This document shows, piece by piece, positions 45,139 through 55,865 of a stretch of 64,000 nucleotides of DNA. The notes under the pieces are model-generated. The model saw nothing but the letters and a program-made list of their open reading frames with translations. It was not told where the DNA came from and did not search any database. The position numbers and the translations under genes are program-made. This DNA comes from Hemerocallis citrina (lineage: Eukaryota; Streptophyta; Magnoliopsida; Asparagales; Asphodelaceae), in contig CM030362.1 in the NCBI GenBank assembly GCA_017893485.1, forward strand, positions 184,844,175-184,908,174. The letters are read 5' to 3'. How positions within the stretch are numbered: the first letter of the stretch is position 1; every line of letters begins with the position of its first letter.

Positions 45139-46654
45139 AAATATATTAAAATTCAAGGAAAATAAGGAAAAAATTACTAAAATTATTTGGACTTTATAAG
45201 AAAAAATTGTGTAACTTTTGATAAAGCGTAATTGAGAAATTGAGACTATTTGCAAGAAAGGACTTTTTTAAATTAAATTGTTTTTTGAAATAACGGAAAG
45301 ATAAATGAGTTATTTTTTTAGAGTTTTAAATTGAGAATTAGTAACGAGGAATTTTGAAATCTTTAATTTGTGTGATTAATAGAACTTGTAAATCGTGATT
45401 TTAGTACGGAATGAAATGAGAATAAGAGATTCGAGGAATAAATGAACCATTGAATACTACTAGTTGAAACTTATTATTTTTTCGCATAAATTGTGTATGG
45501 AATTGAAATATCGAATGTGATGAGTTATGAAAAATGTGGATACATGAATACTATGCTTATGAAATGTGAATTGTGATTAATCATGAATAGACTTTATGAG
45601 TATGAAAAGCTCGATGTTGTAATTATGAGTTGAAATTGAGAACAAGGCTGTAGCTAAGCCTAATACCGGCAATAAAAGAATTGTGGGAATGATATTTGAG
45701 ATGAAAAGACCAAGGTTTGGGTCATGTGAAATATATGAATAAGACCGGTATAGTGGGAGTGCTAACCCTAAGGGATTGATTTTATTCATGATTCAATTGA
45801 ACTAAGAATTAGATACATAGTGGAGATGTGATGAAAGTAAGAGAAAAATATTGAGTATGAGGGCCATTGGATTGGCGGCGTGAGAGTATTCATAGGATGT
45901 CCCATGATGCGTCATGATAGGGAGTGGATACTGCTGCAGAGTACCATCCCGGTGGCGACGCTCGTGGGGTATTTGACGACTGCGGGTGGTGTCATGTTTA
46001 TGATGGGAGCTGAATCACCACAGGATGCCTGCATGATGAGTCATGTGCCAGTGCGTTGGGTTTCCCTCCAGGGTGCCTAGACATGAGTTCGTAAGTCATA
46101 AAACAGCTAGGATACTTACCGTAGTTACAGTAGTAGATTAAGTCATGACGAGATATTGAACCCTACAAGATGAAGAATGGTTAAGGGCTTGCCCTCGGAC
46201 CTATGTAGTATGGGCTGCATAGACTCTGAACAAGTATGCATTAGTGTCATGTAATACAAATAATTGCATTAAGGACTAAGTGCACATTCACAACACGACA
46301 TCAACAGGATAGTCCCTTTATCTTTGTTTGTGGTTTGCTAAGTATTGAGAATCGGTATACTGTTTCCGGCATAGAGAGGATGGCCGTGTATAATATTTCG
46401 TCAGTTGAATGAACTGACGCGCCCACAGTTTTACATGCAGGGTAAAGATGCTTGACAAATTGAAGTTTACATACTGCTCAAGGATTGATTGAAATTGTAA
46501 TTACTGTATAATTGCTTCCGCTATAATAATGTAAAGGTGTAATGTAACTATGATGTAAGAAATGTTTTTATTTCCTTGTAAAATTGTACGAAAGAAGTGT
46601 AAAGATCCTGTGGAACTTCGAATTCAGTTGTATTTTGGAATTCTGGGTGTTGCA
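45139..46654 (+). repeat. 5' LTR of a family A gypsy element (left part in gap)
   Basis: Homologous to the second half of 30904-34165: GGAGATGTGATGAAAGTA and GAGGGCCAT near 45820-45867, and TGTAGTATGGGCTGCATAG near 46205. It ends GGGTGTTGCA at 46654 rather than GGGCGTTACA, so it is diverged. It is followed by a primer site and gag in the expected order. Confidence 0.85.
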
Positions 46655-46658
46655 GAGT

Positions 46659-46669
46659 TGTATCAGAGC
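46659..46669 (+). other. Degenerate primer-binding site of family A element
   Basis: TGTATCAGAGC, one base different from TGGTATCAGAGC (tRNA-iMet type), four bases after the LTR end. Confidence 0.8.
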
Positions 46670-46810
46670 TACGCTTCCAAGTAGTACAAGTTTATAAGGA
46701 ACGACACCGTAGAAGTGGATATTAGAGTGTGTTGAGTCTAGAGATTTAAATGTAAGTCACTTACATTTATGTTTCTCTATGATTTTTGCTTCTTCTTCTC
46801 TATCTTTAAG

Positions 46811-47218
46811 ATGGCGGACCACTTCGACCTAGCTGGAGATGACAATTGGCACATCATTGAGGAAGATTACTATCCCCGGTAAGCTGATTCAGACGAGGAG
46901 AATCCCGAAGAAGTGGAAGAGGAATGGCCTGAGTCCCGAGAGATCACTCGACCTCCGGATTCATCTGATGATGCTTCTGACAAAGAAAAACAAGTTCCGG
47001 GTAATCTCATTGTGTCTCTTCAGAGGCAGGTAGAGACTCTACGGGAGAGAGTCAGACTACTGGAGACTCAGTTGGCGAAGCGCAAGGTTGATATTGCAGT
47101 TCTCAGTCATCGTGTTTGAGAACTCGAGAAGAGGAAAAACATGACCGATGTACTGAAGGAGGAAGTGGAGGAACTACGGGGAGAGCTTCGTAAAGCCAAG
47201 AGAAACCACAGGAGTTAG
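46811..47218 (+). pseudogene. Coiled-coil ORF upstream of gag in family A element
   Basis: A 135-codon frame from ATG 46811 (MADHFDLAGDD) to TAG 47216-47218, with in-frame stops at 46880-46882 and 47117-47119. The first half is acidic (Asp/Glu-rich). The second half, SLQRQVETLRERVRLLETQL and onward, has a clear Leu heptad pattern and is predicted by eye to form a coiled coil. It lies between the primer site and gag, where some plant gypsy elements carry an extra small ORF. The role is unknown; oligomerisation is a guess from the heptads. Confidence 0.6.
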
Positions 47219-47360
47219 ACTGTTGTATCTTCTACTGCTTTCATTTGATGTCAGAAATGTTTTAAATTCGAATATATAAAGTTTGAAATTTAATGAAATA
47301 AAAAGTTGATTTAAAATCCATGTTTATACTTCGAATTTAATGGATCTTTTGCATCAGAAT

Positions 47361-47429
47361 ATGGCGAGAAGAGGAGCTCGAAATGGTGAAGGTCTAGACT
47401 TGGAAATGGAGCTAGCGAGGGTCTATCAA
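47361..47429 (+). pseudogene. Family A gag, first 23 codons (split by solo LTR)
   Basis: Opens MARRGARNGEGLD at ATG 47361 and is broken after codon 23 by the solo LTR at 47430. The frame is in phase with the remainder at 53140-54066 if the LTR and one duplication copy are discounted. Preceded by a 140-bp AT-rich linker after the coiled-coil ORF. Confidence 0.75.
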
Positions 47430-49289
47430 TGTAATATCCCGGACGGATATTACCTTGTATAAATTATTATTTTATTATTATTTTATTATTATTTTGTTTT
47501 AATTCCAAAATTAAAATATTTTGGTGATTTTCACCCGGTTTATTCATAGACGTTATCTGTATCCAGATATCGGTCAGTATACATCCGCATTGTATCAAAT
47601 TGATACCGTGATCTTCTGAACTAATAATAGAATTTATTTTATTATTATTTTCGAGATTAAATTATTTTTATACGGATTATGCGAAGATTTTTGGTATACA
47701 GACATATATGCGCACATACGTGTAGTATGTCGATTAGTACGTTATACAAATTGCGTGTTGTGTATTTTTGGACAACACTTGCCTTTGTTATGACAAAGCC
47801 TATTAGATTGTTAGGGTTTATAAGTGTTTAGCCTAGGTTAAGTGTGCATGAAGAGGTTAAGGAAACCCTTCTAGAAACCCTCACATAACACCTCCACCAC
47901 ATAGCACCATACCCTCACCATACCTCCACCTCACCCCTACCATCCTACAAGGTATGGCCGGCCCCCATTATAGGGAAGGGCTTTTGTGCAATTATGTGTA
48001 TGCACATTTGCACTCTCCACCCTTCTCTCCTCCTATAAATACCCCCTTCCTCCACCTTTGTCTCATTTTAGAAAGATCATAAAGAAAGAAAGAAAGAAAG
48101 AAAAAGAAAGAGAGAACACCATACTAACTTGAGAGTTTTTCTTGTAGGTTTTTCCTAGGAGTTCTAAGAGCTTAGGAGAAAGAGTAGGAGTGATAGCAAG
48201 TCCTTCCTACAAGAAAGGAAGGTGGGGGTTTCTCTTTTGTTTGTTTGTTTGTTTGTATTGATTGTTTTGATGTTCTTCTTTTTATTATCCTCCTTGTTTT
48301 GTTTCTTTTGTTCTTTGAGAATGGTTTATTGTGATAGTGTTGTGATGTAGTTCCTTTGTATGGTTATGGATGGTTAAAGATAATAACCACATGAAAAGAA
48401 AAGAAATGAATGGTAGTGCTAAATAAACATAAAGATTAAATCTTTATAGTTGTAGTGTTGTTTTGTGTTTGTTAATTGGACTAAAATGACATAAGGCATA
48501 TGGACTTGTACATACAACCGTTTGGGATTGTAGGACTTGATGTGAACTCATGAACAAAGCATATGAACTTTTTATACAACCATTTTTGGTTGTAGGACTT
48601 GTATTGAACTTGGACTAAAAAGATAAGCATATGTTGGATGAACCAAATGAAGGTTCCTACCTTATTTTTATTATTGTTGTTTTCTTTTATAATCTTAAGT
48701 AAAAAGAACCTAAATTAGATGTTAGTTCTAATTATGAAAAAGAAACTAACCTAAATCACTAGTTGTAGAATGAATAAAAAGACCTCTTTTTATGATCACT
48801 AGTAATAATAAGAAATCAATGCTAATAACGACTAGTAGACATTTAAGTAGTAGTATATTAAAATAAAGTAGTAGTAGTAGTAGTAGTAGATGATTAAAGA
48901 AGTAGTGTAGATGTTTATGTTCATGTTTAAATAAAATAGTAGTAGTATGTTTAAATAAAGTAGTAGTAGTAGTAAATGTTAAAAAGAAGTAGTTGTAGAT
49001 GGTTATGATATGTAAAATGTTAGTAGCTATTCATGATTAAAATAAAGTAGTAGTAGTTGATGTTCATGTTTTAAGTAAGATAAGTGTAGTAAATGTTCAT
49101 GTTAAATAAAGTAGCATTAGTAGATGTTTATAAAGTTGCAATAGATTTTCATGTTTAAATAGAGTTTTAGTAGAGGTTTATGTTCGAATAAAATTTTAGT
49201 AGATGTTATGTTTCAATAAAGATAGTAGATGTTCATGCTTCATGCTAAGTTAGTAAGTATCATGCTTAACTATTATTCATGCTAAGCAT

Positions 49290-49660
49290 CTATACATGCT
49301 TAGAATGTTGTAGGATTTATTCTAAAAATACCTACCATGTTTAGGAATGATGTATACCATGCTAACTGTATAACCATGCTTAGAATGTTGTAGGATTCAT
49401 TCTAAAATTATCTATCATGTTTAGGAATGATGTTCGTGCTTAGAATGTTGTAGGATTTATTCTAAAAATACCTACCATGTTTAGGAATGATGTATACCAT
49501 GCTAAGTGTATAACCATGCTTAGAATGTTGTAGGATTCATTCTAAAATTATCTATCATGTTTAGGAATGATATTCATGCTTAGAATGTTGTAGGATTTAT
49601 TCTAAAATTACCTATCATGTGTAGGAATGATATACATGTTGTAGGATAAATGCTAAAATT
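49290..49660. repeat. Tandem repeats of a GCTTAGAATGTTGTAGG unit
   Basis: Four to five diverged copies alternate ATGCTTAGAATGTTGTAGGA with TTCTAAAA(A/T)TACCTACCATG and AGGAATGATGTATACC. Steps are about 60-80 bp, with a longer higher-order period near 120 bp. Confidence 0.75.
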
Positions 49661-49774
49661 ACTTACCATGTTTAGAAGTATATATATATATACTTAGGAA
49701 TATTGTATGTTCATACTAGTAGTTATCCATGCTTAGTAAGATATTCATGCTTAGTAGTTATTCATGCTTAATAA

Positions 49775-51060
49775 GATTCATGCTTAGATGATAGTGGGAA
49801 GTAGTATACCATGCTAACTAAATTTGTCTATGCTTAGATGATTGTAAGAAAGTAGTATACCATGCTAGTTTCATTTATCTATGCTTAGATAGTTGTAGGA
49901 AAGTAGTATATCATGCTAGATTAATTTATCCATACTCACATGCTTATAGGTAAGTTGTATACCACGCTAGATTAATGGTAGGAAAGTTGTATACCATGCT
50001 AGACTAATGGTAGGAAAGTTGTATACCATGTTAGTTTAATTGTAGGTAAGTTGTATACCATGCTAGATTAATTTATCTATGCTTAGATAATTGTAGGAAA
50101 GCATATACCATGCTAGATTAATTTATCTATGCTTAGATAATTGTAGGAAAGCATATACCATGCTAGATTAATTTATCTATGCTTAGATGATTGTAGGAAA
50201 GCATATACCATGCTAGATTAATTTATCTATGCTTAGATGATTGTAGGAAAGCATATACCATGCTAGATTAATTTATCTATGCTTAGATGATTGTAGGAAA
50301 GCATATACCATGCTAGATTAATTTATCTATGCTTAGATGATTGTAGGAAAGCATATACCATGCTAGATTAATTTATCTATGCTTAGATGATTGTAGGAAA
50401 GCATATACCATGCTAGATTAATTTATCTATGCTTAGATGATTGTAGGAAAGCATATACCATGCTAGATTAATTTATCTATGCTTAGATGATTGTAGGAAA
50501 GCATATACCATGCTAGTTTAATTTATCTATGCTTAGATGATAGTAGGAAAGTAGTATACCATGCTAGATTAATTTATCTATGCTTAGATGATAGTAGGAA
50601 AGTAGTATACCATGCTAGATTAATTTATCTATGCTTAGATGATTGTAGGAAAGCATATACCATGCTAGATTAATTTATCTATGCTTAGATAATTGTAGGA
50701 AAGCATATACCATGCTAGATTAATTTATCTATGCTTAGATGATAGTAGGAAAGTAGTATACCATGCTAGATTAATTTATCTATGCTTAGATGATTGTAGG
50801 AAAGCATATACCATGCTAGATTAATTTATCTATGCTTAGATAATTGTTGGAAAGCATATACCATGCTAGATTAATTTACCTATGCTTAGATGATTGTAGG
50901 AAAGCATATACCATGCTAGATTAATTTATCCATGCTTAGATGATTGTAGGAAAGTAGTATACCATGCTAGATTAATTTATCCATGCTTACATGCTTGTAG
51001 GAAAGTTGTATATCATGCTAGATTCATTTATCTATACTTAGATTGTAGTAGGAATCATTA
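49775..51060. repeat. 50-bp minisatellite inside the family B LTR (about 20 units)
   Basis: Unit words are CATATACCATGCTAGATTA, ATTTATCTATGCTTAGATGA and TTGTAGGAAAG, 50 bp long. From 50101 to 50520 the units are nearly identical and exactly 50 bp. Flanking units are 50-52 bp with GTAGTATACC variants, and the left edge decays into shorter 30-bp pieces. The homogeneous centre and decayed edges indicate recent local expansion. Confidence 0.95.
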
Positions 51061-51364
51061 TACATGCTTATAATGTTGTAGGATTGATGTTTAATTAACC
51101 TACCATGTTTAGAACATCGTAGGAGCGTTATGGTTGGTGGTTAGGTTATGTACCATAAGTAAATTGTCGTAGGTAGATGCTTACAATTGTATGTCATGCT
51201 TAAAACGCTAAGGGTTATTAAGTCGCTTCGGGCTTCTCATGGGTAGAATGCCTATCATAGACTATTAGTAGATTCTTCTGTTGTTTCTAATAATAGAAGA
51301 TCAAGTTTGCTAGTAAGCACGTTTGGTTGCTTCTAGGTTGATTGCCTGTATGGTTGTTTGCATA

Positions 51365-51630
51365 TGGTTGTGCTCATACGTGGCTCGACTGGCCCGTATG
51401 TAGCTGTGGGTCTCATACGTAGTTTATTTGGCTCGTTTGTAGGTTGTTGTCTCGTACGCGGCTCGACCGGCCCGTGCGTAGCTGTTGGTCTCATACGCGG
51501 CTTATTTGGCTGGTATGTACATTGTTATCTCCTACGAGGCCCGCCTGGCTCGTAGGTAGCTATTGTTTCATACGTAGCTTATTAGCTCGTATGTGGTTGT
51601 TACTCGTGTATAGCTTGTTAGCTAGGACAC
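51365..51630. repeat. CTCATACG/GGCTCG repeats in the family B LTR
   Basis: Units of about 50 bp are built on TCTCATACGYRGCT, TTATTTGGCTCGT and TAGCTGTTGGT, with a higher-order period near 100 bp. GC-richer than the preceding minisatellite. Confidence 0.75.
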
Positions 51631-53139
51631 TGTTCGTTGTGCTCGTCTAGGGTGATATTACCACCCTAAGGGCTATCGACCATCAAGACATATGTTTTCT
51701 TACCCTAAGGAACTGTGGAGGAGTCACTCCTTGTGTACCGTCGAATCTTAACCAGGGTAGGTTGATCGAGGACCGGAGTATAGACGGAATCCAAGTTTAG
51801 GGTAGCGGCATGCATGTATATTCGCACGGCCGAGGTCTTCGATCGATGGGTCAGGAACCGGATCCCGAGGGGTTCTGGTAAGTCTAGGTTGAGCAGCCTA
51901 GTAGAGTTGTCTTGCAAGGTCTAAATTAAGGCCTAGCATGTAGTGGTTATAATATTGTCCTCCCTAGGAGTGTTCAGGGCTAGGGACATTATTAAGGTAG
52001 TGACTTATAAAGATCATTACTTAAACCTTTTGTCGGAAGAGAGGAGTCGGTTGTAGGGGGCACCTTATAACTAACTCGTCCCTTGAGGCAGACTAGGTGG
52101 TGTTATTGGGTTGCGCCTTCTTGTCAAAGGGATACGTACGGTGCCGTCTCACAAGTTGGGAGCACGGGTTGCGTATCTCGCGCTGTTAATTCCTGAAGTG
52201 CCGTGGCTGGGGGTGCCACAGGATGCATTGTGCAGTCCTGCGCTTGCGAGACCCCAGAGGGTGCCACAGGGCAGGCTTCACGCTGCGCTGCACTTGCGAG
52301 ACCCTATGATTTTGGTTTTTGGAATGACGCCCGATACATTGGGTTCGTCTGTTTTTGAGTGGGGTCCGGTTAGCCGGGTAGCAGTGGAGAACATAGACAC
52401 CACTGGCGGAATGCATTAGTGGGACTTGAACACGTCTGCAACCTCAAATTAGTCACGTGTAGGTGTCAGGAACGGGTTGTGTACAATTAGAATTCATAAC
52501 GCGGGTTCAAATCCCTATATATGGAGAAACAGCTTGAGATGGGGTCGCATGTAGTATGGGCTGCATGTTGCTTCGGAGACTCGCTGACATTAGGATAGGA
52601 AGCATCCTAGTTCTATTTAAATATCGCATTAGAGTCTAGTCATAGCACTCACGAACACTTAAACTACACCAACACCATTGCCATGTTTTGTATGTTGTTT
52701 GGGAGATTCGCTGCTTTGATATCAGCCTTTAAGCATCAGTGAATACTGACATCCCCACTTCCATAGGTACTGGATCGCCGAAGTATAAGGGCGAGATTCA
52801 GGAGGACTCAAGGCGAGGAAAGCAAGGAGTCAATGTCTTATTTAGTTCCGCTGTAATATGTGTGTTGTTATCTCAAGTGAGAGTTACTAAGTGTTGTTCT
52901 TCATTCTTTGTACTCTGATGTAAGATGTCGAAGGTTGTAATACTTGGAATTGTAAAGGTAATATTGTAACTCTATTGTAATGTATTGCAGTTGTATAATG
53001 TTCAGACTTGTAATACATTGAGTGTTGAATAAAAAGTTTTAAATTCTCCTGTTTTTTTGTGTACTGTGACTAATTGAAGAAAAGGTCTTGGCTCGTGTCA
53101 CGGTTTTTCCTGTATTGGAAATCGGGGCGCTACAATCAG

Positions 53140-54066
53140 ACACTCAATGCTGTTGCCATGAATCAGAAACAAGGAAGGGTGCCTGTGAATCCATTACCCG
53201 AAGCAATCAAACTCGTGGAATCATTTAAACGGATGAAACCACCGGTGTTTGAGGGGAAGTCAGACCCTTACACGGCTGACAATTGGATCCGACAGGTAGA
53301 GACTATCTTCGAAGTCTTGGAGACTCCGGAGGGCAGCAAGGTGAAGTTAGCGACACTGCAGTTTGAGAAGGATGCAGCTGTGTGGTGGCAGTCGATGAAG
53401 CGGACGATAGGAGACTTGGTTCTTGGCTGGGAGGAATTCCGCAGTCATTATTTTTCCTCAGACGTTCAGGAGAAGAAGGCCATGGAGTTTCTGTCGCTGC
53501 AGCAGGGCGGCATGTCGGTTAGGGAGTATGAGACAAGATTCACTCAGCTCTCAAGGTATGCTCCCGAATTGGTGATGGATGAGGTAAAGAAGGCTCGAAA
53601 GTTTGAGCATGGTTTGAGGCCATGTTTGAGATCCAGGATGATACCCCTCAGTATCAGGAGGTTTGACAAGCTGGTCAAACGAGCAGCAGCCATGGAGGTG
53701 GACATGGAGCAGTTCCACGCTGTTCAGAATCGGAGGAACAACTGGAATGCAGGGAAGAGGCCCGCAGTTGCTGGTAATGTCAGGGGACAGCCACCAGCTC
53801 AAAGGTTCAAGCCTATGGGTGCGAACGCTATTCAGGTGGCAGGAAGACCCGAGAATACTTGGGTGAGACCGCCAGTGACTTGTTTCAACTGTGGAGAGAT
53901 AGGCCACTACAAGTCTCATTGCCCCAAACTGCAGGATGTTGTCCGTAATGGACCAACTCAGCAGACCGGGAAGAAGCCGTACCAGCAAGGGCGAGTATTT
54001 GCCTTGACTGAAGCTGACGCTGATGAGGTGGATCTCGTCATCACTGGTACGAGTGGGGATATTTAA
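53140..54066 (+). pseudogene. Family A Ty3/gypsy gag, main part with zinc knuckle
   Basis: 309 codons from the solo LTR junction to TAA 54064-54066. It contains the gypsy-type Gag core: FKRMKPPVFEG, then WIRQVETIFEVL, AAVWWQSMKR, WEEFRSHYFS, MSVREYETRFTQLS and a CCHC knuckle CFNCGEIGHYKSHC at about 53880-53921. It ends shortly after GRVFALTEADADE. The pol region that should follow is absent, because a different gypsy element starts at about 54070-54120. Gag would form the retrotransposon particle and bind RNA. The coding frame within this block is clean, although the gene as a whole is split. Confidence 0.9.
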
Positions 54067-54109
54067 GAGTGTTTTCTGTTATCTCTTTTCCCGTTAATTA
54101 GTACACTAT

Positions 54110-54316
54110 TAATTAGTACATTGGTCGGAGGGCCTATCGTCGGGACTTCTTCTGGTGTTTCTCGGCCTTTTTGCAGGTACTCTGCTCGTCCGAGCTTCAA
54201 GCCTCTCTTCTGAGCCGACCTTCAGGAACCGACCCGAGCCAAGCGAGATTTGTCCCTTCTGCTTCAGAAATTACAACTCACACTTGTTGCCCCACACCGA
54301 AAAACAAGCAGCATCA
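54110..54316 (+). repeat. Truncated 5' LTR end of a Tat-like gypsy element
   Basis: GC-rich stretch with TCGGAGGGCC and TTTTTGCAGGTACTC, ending CAGCATCA just before a primer-site-like sequence. The U3 side is missing, so the left limit is approximate. Confidence 0.55.
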
Positions 54317-54318
54317 GG

Positions 54319-54337
54319 TTAGCGCCGTCTGTGGGAA
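54319..54337 (+). other. Primer-binding-site-like sequence of the Tat-like element
   Basis: TTAGCGCCGTCTGTGGGAA, one base from TTGGCGCCGTCTGTGGGAA, the form common after 5' LTRs of Tat-type plant gypsy elements. It differs from the tRNA-iMet sites elsewhere in the window. Confidence 0.7.
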
Positions 54338-55707
54338 GCTGACTGACTCGATCCTAAGCTCGGATCTCCTTTGGAGCCGAGCCCTCCCATGGCTCCCAAA
54401 GCAAGAAGGGCCTTCACCGCCGGACGTTGTCCGGATCCACTTCCCTCTCACAGCCATGTGAACTCTCATGGATCCAATCGACCCTAGTCAGTGGTGCAGT
54501 GGGACCCGATCCGAGCACTTCACATTCGGTATCCCATGATTTATGGCATGTCATCAACAGCCGACAGCCCCTAGTTGACCTTCGGTTCCAACTCAGCTGA
54601 TCACAGAGCCAGGCAGTCCCTTCCGACCGGCTCCAACATACCAACCTTCCATCCCGAAGCAACTGCAGTTGCTCCCCCAGGGGAGGGTCACCTCCGCCCG
54701 GTCAGGGTGGACAGGCTCCAGTCACAAGAGTCAAGTTCCGAGATTTCAAGAACGAGATCCTCCATGCCCTTGGAGGCTGCCCTGGATTCGAACAGCAAAC
54801 TGCCGGCCCAAGGTACGAACAGGGTCGGGGTACCGAGTCTCACGATTTGTCTCGGCCACCATGGCCGAACGAAGCCGTCCTCCACCGTGTCCAGGAGATA
54901 GAGAATCTCCTCACCCGTATTAACGAAGGAGGGTCCCAAGCAGGCCGGGCGCATCAGCTGAGCTGACCTCCGTTCTCCCCCCAAACTCTAGACACTAGAT
55001 TCTCAGGAATTTCAGGCTGCCTCAGTTCGAGACCTACAATGGCGAAAGGGATCCAGCTGATCACGTGGAGGGGTTTAAAACCCTCATGATGATTCATAGC
55101 GCATCGGATCCTCTCCTATATAGCACCTTCCCTGACACCCTGCATGGTCCAGCTCGGTAATGGTTCTGGAGGCTCACCCCCGGGTTGGTTTTCTCATTCG
55201 ACCAACTCGAGGCCAACTTTCTTTCCCACTTTGTGACCAGTCGGAAGGTCGAGAAGACGAGCGCGTCCCTACTGGATCTCAAGCAGAAGGAAGGAGAGCC
55301 TCTCCGCGAATTTGTGAGGAGGTTCACAGCCGAAGCAAGGGCGGTCTCTTCCCTCGATGCCAATGTCGCCTCGGTGGCCTTTCGGCACAATGTTCACCAC
55401 GGCCAGTTGAAGGCCTCATTGGCCAAGAAACTGCCCCTAGACTTTCCCGACCTCCTCAACAAGGTCGAGAAGTACATCTGGGCCAAGGAAGCCCTTCCTC
55501 CCGAAGGCCTAAATGAATCCCCGGGCAAGGGGAAGAGGAAAGCCAAAGAATCCGAACCAATGAAGAAGGCCCAGAAATGCTCCCCGCCGGTCCCCCTTTT
55601 CGAGAGGTACACACCGTTGACACAAAAAGTTTTGGCCATCCTCCAGGAGATCGAGGACAAGAGTATCGTTTGCCTTCCTCCCCGACCTAACAGCAACAAG
55701 AAGAGGG
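54338..55707 (+). pseudogene. Tat-like Ty3/gypsy gag, 5' part (split by hAT)
   Basis: A leader with a broken N-terminal region is followed, from about 55000, by gypsy Gag core words (LPQFETYNGERDPADHVEGF, with a stop near 55158). The clean frame then reads FSFDQLEANFLSHFV, EPLREFVRRFTAEA and KKLPLDFPDLLNKVEKYI to about 55707. The next motif, a CRFHRDHGHDTDNC knuckle-like block, lies at 61321-61362 beyond the hAT insertion. The frame would be in phase across the insertion if the hAT and one duplication copy are discounted. G/C-rich third positions contrast with the AT-rich family A LTRs nearby. Confidence 0.82.
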
Positions 55708-55715
55708 ACCGGAGG

Positions 55716-55865
55716 TAGGGGTGTTCATCGGTTCAAAACCGAACTGAACTGAACAAAACCGAACCGAACCGAACTTTTCGGTTTGGTAAAATTGAAACCG
55801 AACTCCGAACCGAACATCTATATTTTGGTTTTAACCGAACCGAAATATATCGGTTCGGTTCAGTT
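55716..55865. repeat. Left terminus and subterminal AACCGAAC repeats of hAT
   Basis: Many copies of AACCGAAC, CGGTTCGGTT and CGGTTT in both orientations follow the 16-bp terminal repeat. Confidence 0.88.

Larger units (their letters stand above)
47430..53134 (+). mobile_element. Very long solo LTR of family B (5.7 kb) inside gag
   Basis: Ends TGTAATATCC and GGGGCGCTACA. ATCAA (47425-47429) and ATCAG (53135-53139) form a 5-bp duplication with one mismatch. No internal region, primer site or second LTR is present, so this is a solo LTR. At 5705 bp it is unusually long, partly because of three internal repeat arrays (49290-49660, 49775-51060, 51365-51630). It contains (AGT)n tracts near 48870 and 48960, and AAAG and TTTG microsatellites near 48082 and 48238. 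No open frame has a domain. Related to the split LTR at 30346-36757. Confidence 0.85.

Noticed and set aside
44589..45255. ORFs of 186 and 220 codons spanning the N block
   Set aside because: They exist only because unknown bases contain no stop codons.
49775..51060. Regular repeats resembling a CRISPR array
   Set aside because: Units are contiguous 50-mers without unique spacers, in a plant LTR. This is a minisatellite.
52500..52520. GGTTCAAATCCC resembling a tRNA T-arm (also GGGATCGAACCC near 36608)
   Set aside because: No acceptor stem, D-arm or anticodon arm can be folded around it. It is a recurring word in family B LTRs.
53551..53988. 145-codon minus-strand ORF
   Set aside because: It is a shadow of the gypsy gag on the plus strand, which has clear Gag and CCHC motifs.
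54171..54923. Overlapping plus-strand ORFs of 84-108 codons
   Set aside because: They lie in the LTR, leader and N-terminal gag part of the Tat-like element in conflicting frames. Only the later Gag core is convincing.
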